From CAWHOW01 sp050013795 (lineage in GTDB: Bacteria > Bacteroidota > Bacteroidia > Bacteroidales > CG2-30-32-10): a stretch of DNA of 7,174 nt. Below, piece after piece: positions 1 through 4,925 of this stretch (position 1 is its first letter; the number at the start of each line of letters is the position of its first letter). The DNA lies in the NCBI GenBank assembly GCA_050013795.1, contig JBEKEO010000160.1, positions 1 to 7,174 on the forward strand, given 5' to 3'. Below the pieces are notes generated by a model, which saw only the letters and a program-made list of their open reading frames with translations, was not told where the DNA came from and made no database searches. The position numbers were made by a program, and so were the translations under genes.

Positions 1-3
1 ATG

Positions 4-234
4 CTTATAGGGATTGCGTCTATTCCTATAGGGATTGCGTCCATGCCTATAGGGATTGCGTCCATGCCTATAGGGATTGCGTCTATTCCTATAGGGATTG
101 CGTCCATGCCTATAGGGATTGCGTCCATGCCTATAGGGATTGCGTCTATTCCTATAGGGATTGCGTCCATAACTACTGGGATGGCCTCAATACCAATAGG
201 AATTTCGTCCATACCTATGCGCATTGCGGTAATG
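4..234. repeat. 21-bp tandem repeat array, 11 units, with a 63-bp higher-order period
   Basis: Eleven contiguous 21-bp units start at 4, 25, 46, 67, 88, 109, 130, 151, 172, 193 and 214. Each good unit has the self-complementary core CCTATAGG, then GATTGCGT, then a variable end CCATG or CTATT. Units 1-8 are almost identical (unit 1 begins CTTATAGG); units 9-11 are degenerate. The ends run CTATT, CCATG, CCATG, then repeat, so three units form a 63-bp super-unit. The length is a multiple of three, so reading frames stay open on both strands: plus reads PIGIAS(M/I), minus reads (M/I)DAIPIG. The array continues past the left edge, where the minus frame is still open. Whether it is translated is unknown. 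If it is, I favour the minus strand, as the inner end of a protein or pseudogene lying to the left. Confidence 0.95.
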
Positions 235-438
235 TTTGGCGTAGTTTGTAACTACGTCATCTGTAAATGCAGCTTTTAGCCTTCTGTATTTTCAAACTGA
301 ACTCTGTATCATTATCTTTTCTTCAATTCCAATTCAGGTAATAGCCTAAAGTTGGTGTGCCTATAGTGCCTGATTTAATTTTTCATCCGCTTTAATAATA
401 TTTGTTAATTTTACAAAGGTCTGTAATAAGTATTGTAC
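235..438. other. Intergenic stretch with no recognisable gene
   Basis: About 200 bp between the repeat array and the thiF-like gene. All minus-strand frames that could continue the repeat peptide are interrupted: in the MDAIPIG frame there are stops just upstream of the degenerate units. No tRNA or strong hairpin is visible. A stray CCTATAG at 360-366 matches the repeat core but not the rest of the unit. The right part probably holds the promoter and leader of the thiF-like gene. Confidence 0.6.
352..383 (+). promoter_or_regulatory. Candidate Bacteroidota-type promoter for the thiF-like gene
   Basis: TTG at 352-354 is followed after 21 bp by TAATTTTT at 376-383, a 7/8 match to the TAnnTTTG -7 element of Bacteroidota housekeeping promoters. 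A start near 390 would give a leader of about 50 nt before the ATG at 439. A second near match, AATATTTG at 397-404, has no TTG at the right distance. The DNA is A+T-rich, so a chance match is quite possible. Confidence 0.25.
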
Positions 439-1014
439 ATGACAAAATACCAGGAAATACTAAAAACAAAATGTGTTGGCATAGCAGGCTGCGGCGGGCT
501 TGGTTCCAACTGTGCCGTTGCCCTTGCACGCGTTGGCATTGGCAAACTTATCATTGCCGATTTCGATGTTATAGCAGAAAGCAACCTTAACAGGCAATAT
601 TTCTTTTTCGATCAGATTGGGCAGAAAAAAGCCTATGCGCTGCGCGAAAACATCAACAGGATAAACCCTGCTGTTGCAGTGGAAGCCCACGATACAAAAC
701 TGAAACCCGCAGATATCATCAAGCTTTTTAAAAATTGCGATGTCATAGTCGAAGCCTTCGACCTTGCCGAAATGAAACAAATGATAATAGAAACCGTGCT
801 TGCAGAACTGCCTGATAAGCCCATAGTTTCAGGAGTGGGATTAGCTGGCTGGGGCGATTCGAATTCAATAAAGGTTAAGCAAAACGGCAAGCTGTATATA
901 TGCGGCGATACCACCAAAGAAGTTTCGGAAAGCATGCCTCCCCTTGCACCCAGGGTCGGCATAGTTGCCAATATGCAAGCTAATGTGGTAATGGAGATAT
1001 TGCTGAATCAATAA
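439..1014 (+). CDS. thiF: ThiF/MoeB-type E1-like adenylyltransferase, short form
   Basis: A 191-aa member of the E1-like superfamily, which adenylates the C-terminal glycine of a ubiquitin-like sulfur carrier (ThiS or MoaD) using ATP. The nucleotide-binding loop GCGGLGS is at residues 17-23. ADFDVIAESNLNRQ (40-53) carries the Asp and Asn-Arg-Gln residues typical of the ATP site, and K64 and D108 fit the positions of the catalytic Lys and Mg-binding Asp of MoeB. The C-terminal part (LAPRVGIVANMQANVVMEILL) is typical of the short ThiF group of about 200 aa. It lacks the paired CxxC zinc motifs of E. coli MoeB and ThiF (about 250 aa). I chose ATG 439; a TTG at 433 adds only two residues. It converges on kup. 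The likely partner is the ThiS-like carrier at 3189, on the other side of kup. A thiamine or pterin-cofactor role cannot be separated by sequence alone. The gene looks richer in G+C than the rest of the window. Confidence 0.88.
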   Translation: MTKYQEILKTKCVGIAGCGGLGSNCAVALARVGIGKLIIADFDVIAESNLNRQYFFFDQIGQKKAYALRENINRINPAVAVEAHDTKLKPADIIKLFKNCDVIVEAFDLAEMKQMIIETVLAELPDKPIVSGVGLAGWGDSNSIKVKQNGKLYICGDTTKEVSESMPPLAPRVGIVANMQANVVMEILLNQ

Positions 1015-1052
1015 TATTTTCTTTCAAGCTTACAGAACTTTTATTGTAAAGA

Positions 1053-3023
1053 CTATTTACAGTCATTTCTTTTCAGCTCAATTTTTCCTGTAGGGTGATA
1101 TAGTATAGGCACTTGTTCAACTGTGACATCGCTTTTATCCAGTCCGAATGCTTTCTGGTCGGTTTGTGCCAGGCGTTTTAGAAAGTAATAAGCATTCAGC
1201 AGCAAACCGTCGCGTATCGTAAATTCATTTTCAACGGATAAAAACTTTTCGAATACCACAAATTTAAAATCAGGAGTGGTGTTATATTTGGTTGAACCGT
1301 CGGGACGGATGTGCAGATTCAGCTCTTTGTTATCGACCAATTCCTGCATGATCTTTTTAAAATACAATTCTGTTCTGGGCTGTATACGAAAGCCCACATT
1401 GATATTAACTTTGATCACTTTATCATCAATCAATTCCGAAACATCATAATTCAATGTATAGGGTTGGTCAATTCTGTTAATATGAAGAAACCAATACACA
1501 TCAGCTCTTTTAGGTTTTTTTGATAAAATTGAGTTAATGATCTTTTCTTCAATTTCATGAGGGTTATTTGCTTTTGTAAGATAGACAAGGTGCGTTGAAA
1601 ATTTTGGAATCGAATCATCCTCGCTTAATTCCTTTATTATGGCAGAATATTTTGCAAGCTGGATAAAGTTGATAAACTTATTATTGATCTTTCTTGAATA
1701 ATACCAAACATACATAGTAGTGAATATAAATAATTCAAAGAACAAAAACATCCAGCGTTGCTTGATCTTAGCAACGTTTGTAATAAAGAAAGACGATTCG
1801 ATTATTCCAAATACAAGAAGAATACCAATGACCAAAAGGATATTCCATTTCTTCCGGTATATCAGGAAATAACTTAAAAGAATAGTCGTCATCATCATGG
1901 CAATCGTAATAGAAAAACCATAAGCAGCTTCCATGTTCGAAGATTTCTGGAAATATAAAATCATTAGTATGCATCCGAACCAGATAATATTATTTACACT
2001 CGGAATATAGATTTGCCCTTTCAGTTCGGTGGGATGTCTTACTTTTACCCGAGGCCAGAAATTTAAATTCATTGCCTCACTTATCAGAGTATATGAACCA
2101 CTGATGAGGGCCTGTGATGCTATGATACTTGCCGCAGAAGCAATAACGATACTCGAAAGCAAAAACCATTCAGGCATCATTCCGAAAAATGGATTTATAC
2201 CGACAAGGGTTGATGCATTTGCATGCATTATCCAGGCAGACTGGCCAAGGTAACATGCAACCAGGCTGATCTTAACAAACACCCAGGTAATCCGGATATT
2301 CTTCCTGCCGCAATGACCCAAATCCGAATATAATGCTTCGGCACCGGTAGTACAAAGGAATACAGCGCCAAGCAGCCAAAATCCACTTGGATAATTTGCC
2401 AGCAATTCATAAGCATAATGCGGGCTTAATGCTTTTAACACATCGGGATATTTAATTATCTGGCTCAACCCGACAACCAATAGCATACCGAACCAAATTG
2501 CCATTACCGGCCCAAAAGCACTTCCAACCTTATGGGTTCCGAAACGCTGGAAGAAAAATAATGCAGATAAAATGACTATAACAATTCCAACAGTTAATGT
2601 ATTCCCTTCTAAAAAAGTATTCTCCAATCCCTTAACCATTCCTAATCCTTCAATAGCTGATGCAACTGTAATAGGAGGCGTGATAATTCCATCAGCCAGT
2701 AATGCTGTTGCGCCAAGTATAGTGGGAATAACTAAATTTTTACTATATCTGCGAACCAAGGCATACAAAGAAAAAACACCGCCTTCGCCCTGATTATCGG
2801 CTTTCAGTGTGAGCCAGATATATTTGATAGTGGTCTGAAAAACAAGCGTCCAGAAAATACAGGAAACCCCTCCAAATACAAGCGTTTCGCTTATAGGCCT
2901 GTTACCCACTATCGCACGGAGAACATACAATGGACTGGTGCCGATATCACCGTATATGATACCTAAAGCTACTAAAAGTGAAGCCGTAGTTATCTTTTTT
3001 GTATGTATGCTGCTTAATGTCAT
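1053..3023 (-). CDS. kup: Kup-family potassium uptake transporter
   Basis: A 656-aa integral inner-membrane protein of the KUP/HAK/KT family, which imports K+ together with protons. The N-terminal signature GDIGTSPLY is at residues 25-33, followed by ADNQGEGG (75-82), the LLADGIITPP segment (108-117), TTGAEALYSDLGHCGR (225-240) and QALISGSYTLISEAM (304-318). Hydrophobic segments run from about residue 13 to 441, consistent with about 12 membrane helices. The last 210 or so residues are hydrophilic and form the usual cytosolic domain. The length is close to E. coli Kup (622 aa), and no frameshift or missing motif is visible. The gene stands alone on the minus strand, with a divergent neighbour upstream and a convergent one downstream. 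Nothing links it to the cofactor genes beside it except position. Confidence 0.96.
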   Translation of the reverse strand: MTLSSIHTKKITTASLLVALGIIYGDIGTSPLYVLRAIVGNRPISETLVFGGVSCIFWTLVFQTTIKYIWLTLKADNQGEGGVFSLYALVRRYSKNLVIPTILGATALLADGIITPPITVASAIEGLGMVKGLENTFLEGNTLTVGIVIVILSALFFFQRFGTHKVGSAFGPVMAIWFGMLLVVGLSQIIKYPDVLKALSPHYAYELLANYPSGFWLLGAVFLCTTGAEALYSDLGHCGRKNIRITWVFVKISLVACYLGQSAWIMHANASTLVGINPFFGMMPEWFLLSSIVIASAASIIASQALISGSYTLISEAMNLNFWPRVKVRHPTELKGQIYIPSVNNIIWFGCILMILYFQKSSNMEAAYGFSITIAMMMTTILLSYFLIYRKKWNILLVIGILLVFGIIESSFFITNVAKIKQRWMFLFFELFIFTTMYVWYYSRKINNKFINFIQLAKYSAIIKELSEDDSIPKFSTHLVYLTKANNPHEIEEKIINSILSKKPKRADVYWFLHINRIDQPYTLNYDVSELIDDKVIKVNINVGFRIQPRTELYFKKIMQELVDNKELNLHIRPDGSTKYNTTPDFKFVVFEKFLSVENEFTIRDGLLLNAYYFLKRLAQTDQKAFGLDKSDVTVEQVPILYHPTGKIELKRNDCK

Positions 3024-3088
3024 TATAACCTAGTCTTTACGACCAAAAATCCGGTTGCAATAATACATTAAAATTTACCACCAAACAT

Positions 3089-3118
3089 GAAAATTATAAA
3101 AAATATATTTGAATACAA
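3089..3118 (-). promoter_or_regulatory. Candidate kup promoter
   Basis: Read on the minus strand, TTG (3118-3116) is followed after 19 bp by TAATTTTC (3096-3089), a 7/8 match to TAnnTTTG. Transcription would start about 60-65 nt before the kup ATG. The area is very A+T-rich, so the match is only suggestive. Confidence 0.3.
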
Positions 3119-3132
3119 TAATAAAATCATGT

Positions 3133-3164
3133 TTGCTGACAAATCCTAAAAATATATAATTTAG
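3133..3164 (+). promoter_or_regulatory. Candidate promoter of the thiS-ppnP-modE operon
   Basis: TTG at 3133-3135, a 21-bp spacer, then TAATTTAG at 3157-3164, a 7/8 match to TAnnTTTG. A start near 3170 would leave a leader of about 20 nt that contains the strong ribosome binding site of the thiS-like gene. The placement is good, but the sequence is A+T-rich. Confidence 0.35.
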
Positions 3165-3177
3165 CAAAAGAAATTGT

Positions 3178-3184
3178 AGGGAGG
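3178..3184 (+). promoter_or_regulatory. Strong ribosome binding site of the thiS-like gene
   Basis: AGGGAGG ends 4 nt before the ATG at 3189. It is the only near-consensus Shine-Dalgarno sequence in the window and fixes the start of the small carrier gene. The other genes have weak or no such motif, so this carrier may be translated more strongly than its neighbours. Confidence 0.7.
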
Positions 3185-3188
3185 AAAT

Positions 3189-3392
3189 ATGAAGATCAAC
3201 CTTAATAATAACGAGACGGAATTAAACCATAAAGAAATATCTATCAAAGCATTGCTTGCTGAAAAAAAATTCACTTTCAAAATGCTTATTATAAAAGTGA
3301 ATGGGATATTAGTGAAGAAAGAAGATTATGATAACACTATAGTGAAAGACGGGGATAAGGTGGATGTTATTCACCTGATAAGCGGGGGTTAA
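3189..3392 (+). CDS. thiS: ThiS/MoaD-like sulfur carrier protein
   Basis: A 67-aa ubiquitin-fold protein. Such carriers are adenylated at the C-terminal Gly-Gly by a ThiF/MoeB enzyme, turned into a thiocarboxylate, and then donate sulfur to the thiazole of thiamine (ThiS) or to molybdopterin (MoaD). The segment IIKVNGILVKKEDYDNTIVK followed by DGDKVDVIHLISGG is the ThiS-type second half, with the essential GG at residues 66-67. The N-terminal half (MKINLNNNETEL) fits the first beta hairpin. The length is normal for ThiS and short for MoaD (about 80 aa). The gene leads a probable operon with ppnP, a small Cys protein and modE, with no other thiamine gene (thiG, thiH, thiC, thiE) nearby. The context therefore allows a role in pterin cofactor sulfuration, but the sequence resembles ThiS more than MoaD. 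Confidence 0.85.
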   Translation: MKINLNNNETELNHKEISIKALLAEKKFTFKMLIIKVNGILVKKEDYDNTIVKDGDKVDVIHLISGG

Positions 3393-3399
3393 TTCAGCA

Positions 3400-3412
3400 G
3401 GCAGTAGGCAGT
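3400..3412. repeat. Short GGCAGT direct repeat in the thiS-ppnP gap
   Basis: GGCAGT occurs at 3400-3405 and 3407-3412, separated by one A. Low-complexity runs of this type are a common intergenic filler in Bacteroidota genomes (recalled, not searched). It lies in the 48-bp gap between two genes of a presumed operon. Confidence 0.5.
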
Positions 3413-3440
3413 CAACAAGAAACTATAAAAAGCAACCATT

Positions 3441-3722
3441 ATGTTTAAAGTAAATGAATATTTCAGGGGCAAGGTTAAATCCATTGCTTTTACAACCAAA
3501 GAAGGGCCCGCTACCATTGGTGTTATGGCTGTGGGAGAATATGAATTTGGAACGTCAACAGTTGAGCACATGACAGTAACTTCAGGAAAACTTACAGTCA
3601 GGCTTCCCGGAAGCAGCGAATGGAAAGATTATAAACCTTTCGAAACTTTTATAGTGGAAAAGGATAAGAAGTTCCAGCTGATAGTTAAGGAAGAAACATC
3701 CTATCTTTGTCTTTATAAATAA
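3441..3722 (+). CDS. ppnP: Pyrimidine/purine nucleoside phosphorylase PpnP
   Basis: A 93-aa single-domain cupin of the YaiE/PpnP (DUF1255) family. The family splits several nucleosides with phosphate into the free base and ribose 1-phosphate in the cytosol. It matches E. coli PpnP (94 aa) along its whole length: NEYFRGKVKSIAF near the start, IGVMAVGEYEFGT in the middle, EHMTVTSGKLTVRLPGSSEW, and the C-terminal EETSYLCLYK. It starts 48 bp after the thiS-like stop and ends 10 bp before the next gene, so cotranscription is likely. There is no clear Shine-Dalgarno motif before the ATG. Its place among metal-cofactor genes has no evident metabolic reason. Confidence 0.93.
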   Translation: MFKVNEYFRGKVKSIAFTTKEGPATIGVMAVGEYEFGTSTVEHMTVTSGKLTVRLPGSSEWKDYKPFETFIVEKDKKFQLIVKEETSYLCLYK

Positions 3723-3732
3723 CTTAACCCTT

Positions 3733-3918
3733 ATGGAAAGAAAAAAAATCGAAGAAGCCCTTAAGTCAAAAACCACCCTTAAGGATGGCAAACAGTTCAT
3801 AAACTGTTCAGCAGCATTGGCAATTGCAGAAAAGTTAAAGGTAAAGCCAATAGAAGTTGGGAAAATGTGCAATGAGTTGAATATTAAAATTCATAATTGT
3901 CAGTTGGGCTGTTTTTAA
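3733..3918 (+). CDS. Small conserved-looking cysteine-containing helix-turn-helix-like protein
   Basis: A 61-aa protein with no family name that I can assign. Residues 26-52 (SAALAIAEKLKVKPIEVGKM onward) look like two helices joined by a turn, as in winged-helix or HTH folds. Cysteines are at 25, 46, 56 and 60. The protein ends in NCQLGCF, a C-x3-C pair at the very C-terminus that could hold a metal or form a disulfide. I recall similar short proteins with a CQLGCF ending in anaerobes, but cannot check this. The gene starts 10 bp after ppnP and ends only 2 bp before the modE ATG, so the two are very probably translated together. A role alongside ModE in metal-dependent control is an inference from position. 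Confidence 0.75.
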   Translation: MERKKIEEALKSKTTLKDGKQFINCSAALAIAEKLKVKPIEVGKMCNELNIKIHNCQLGCF

Positions 3919-3920
3919 AA

Positions 3921-4289
3921 ATGAAACAAAAACTTCCCGAATTGGAAGCTCATTACAAGCTTTGGCTTTCGCTGAAGAACGGTGATGGCATTCTGGGAGA
4001 TGGCAAATGGAGGTTATTAAAAGCTATTGATGAATTCGGGTCAATATCAAAAGCAGCTATTAATCTGAAAATAAGTTATCGTAAAGCCTGGGGAGATCTG
4101 AAAAAAGCAGAAGAACTGCTTGGGATTGCTATAATTGAAAAACACAGAGGAGGAAGTTCCGGAGGAAGTTCTATGCTAACAGAACAAGGCATAAACCTGA
4201 TCAAATCGTACACCCGTTTTCACAATGAATTTGACAGTTCATTAAAAAAATCATTTAAAATGTTTCTAAAGGAAATATCAGCAATATAA
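3921..4289 (+). CDS. modE: ModE-type winged-helix regulator lacking the molybdate-binding domain
   Basis: A 122-aa protein corresponding to the N-terminal DNA-binding domain of ModE, the regulator of molybdate uptake and molybdoenzyme genes. The core runs from GDGKWRLLKAIDEFGSISKA (residues 27-46) through the recognition region ISYRKAWGDLKKAEELLG (51-68), then the glycine-rich wing RGGSSGGSSMLTEQG (76-90) and a C-terminal helix. These match the GSIS, SYKSAW and GGKGGGGAVLT-type segments of E. coli ModE. Full-length ModE (about 260 aa) carries two Mop domains that bind molybdate; none is present here and no downstream fragment exists. DNA-binding-only members of the family are known. ATG 3921 lies 2 bp after the preceding stop and lacks a Shine-Dalgarno motif, which suggests translational coupling. 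An upstream TTG at 3897 is less likely because it overlaps that gene. Confidence 0.9.
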   Translation: MKQKLPELEAHYKLWLSLKNGDGILGDGKWRLLKAIDEFGSISKAAINLKISYRKAWGDLKKAEELLGIAIIEKHRGGSSGGSSMLTEQGINLIKSYTRFHNEFDSSLKKSFKMFLKEISAI

Positions 4290-4323
4290 AAAATGTAATT
4301 CATAATAATCATATAGTTCAATG

Positions 4324-4353
4324 AAAAGCCTTAATTTTGTTAAGGCTTTTTTT
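4324..4353 (+). terminator. Intrinsic terminator after modE
   Basis: A perfect 11-bp stem is formed by AAAAGCCTTAA (4324-4334) and TTAAGGCTTTT (4340-4350), with a 5-nt loop TTTTG. The T run continues to 4353, giving seven consecutive T residues. It begins 34 bp after the modE stop and ends 24 bp before the favoured start of the next gene. It probably ends the thiS-ppnP-modE transcript, or acts as a read-through point or attenuator before the MobB-like/MoeA block. An ATG at 4321 opens a frame through the hairpin, but this is probably not a real translation start. Confidence 0.9.
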
Positions 4354-4377
4354 ATCAAAATGATCAGGATAGAACGA

Positions 4378-4911
4378 ATGATAATGATAGGGGCAACTGC
4401 ACGCCAGTCGGGCAAAACCGAACTTGCTTCGCGTATTATTGATAAATTCTGCAAGAAGGGAAAAATTACAGGAGTTAAAATAAGCACTTTACATGAGGGA
4501 GATGCATCCTTTCACGGAAGTATGAGTTTGCCCATGAATGAGAAATATGTTATTGAGAAAAGCACAACACAAACAAAAAATAAAAGTACCGACAGAATGC
4601 TGCTTGCCGGAGCTGCAGAAACCTTCTGGCTGCACACAAAAGATATATTTTTGAAGGATGCGCTTAACGAACTTTTACCTATGATAGATAAAAATTCATT
4701 TGTTGTTTGCGAATCGAACAGCCTGAGAAGAATAGTTGAGCCGGATGTATTTATTATGATCAAGAATCTGAAGAGTGAAATTAAAAACTCCGTTAAAGAT
4801 ATTCTCGAACTAGCTGATTTAACTATTGAATTTAATGGAACTGATTTTTCCAGATTTGACATGAATATACTGGATATTGAAGATGAAAAATGGATTTATA
4901 AAAAAATATAA
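4378..4911 (+). CDS. MobB-like P-loop NTPase of the molybdopterin cofactor cluster
   Basis: A protein of about 177 aa with an N-terminal nucleotide-binding loop GATARQSGKT (residues 5-14). It is of the MobB type but lacks the Gly or Ala at the first position of the strict Walker A pattern. Later segments STDRMLLAGA (70-79) and VVCESNS (109-115), followed by EPDVFIMI, resemble the conserved blocks of MobB-like GTPases found with molybdenum cofactor genes. MobB is thought to assist attachment of a nucleotide to molybdopterin or delivery of the cofactor. I chose ATG 4378 because AGGA (4366-4369) precedes it by 8 nt; 4360 and 4384 are alternatives in the same frame. An extension back to 4321 would translate the terminator hairpin. 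The gene ends 14 bp before moeA, so the two form an operon. The exact role is uncertain, as similarity to classic MobB is partial. Confidence 0.72.
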   Translation: MIMIGATARQSGKTELASRIIDKFCKKGKITGVKISTLHEGDASFHGSMSLPMNEKYVIEKSTTQTKNKSTDRMLLAGAAETFWLHTKDIFLKDALNELLPMIDKNSFVVCESNSLRRIVEPDVFIMIKNLKSEIKNSVKDILELADLTIEFNGTDFSRFDMNILDIEDEKWIYKKI

Positions 4912-4925
4912 ATGGAATTTGTTTT

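Noticed and set aside
4..234. CRISPR array
   Set aside because: Units are contiguous 21-mers with no unique spacers between them.
1..279. A 92-codon plus-strand frame through the repeat array
   Set aside because: It begins at the window edge, is open only because the unit is 21 bp, and its non-repeat tail resembles no protein I recognise. The minus strand is equally open.
433..438. TTG start two codons upstream of the thiF-like ATG
   Set aside because: ATG at 439 is a better start and gives a normal N-terminus; nothing supports the TTG.
460..971. Antisense frames of about 106-112 codons inside the thiF-like gene
   Set aside because: They are shadows of a gene with clear family motifs, and their translations have no recognisable features.
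1045..1061. Hairpin TGTAAA/TTTACA as a shared terminator of thiF and kup
   Set aside because: The stem is only 6 A+T-rich bp without a T run, and it overlaps the kup stop codon.
3101..3164. ModE operator in the kup-thiS intergenic region (palindrome AAATATATTT at 3101-3110 and a near palindrome at 3150-3162)
   Set aside because: The E. coli ModE site has TATATA half-sites in a defined arrangement. These are short A+T-rich palindromes expected by chance in such DNA.
3897..3920. TTG start for the modE-like gene
   Set aside because: It would overlap the end of the small Cys protein gene and add eight residues unlike the family; the ATG at 3921 is well placed.
4321..4377. ATG 4321 as the start of the MobB-like gene
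   Set aside because: The first 13 codons would be the intrinsic terminator itself and match nothing in the family. AGGA before ATG 4378 is a better signal.
4290..4377. Molybdenum cofactor riboswitch before the MobB-like gene
   Set aside because: Only a simple terminator hairpin fits in the 88 bp; there is no room for, or sign of, the multi-stem aptamer.
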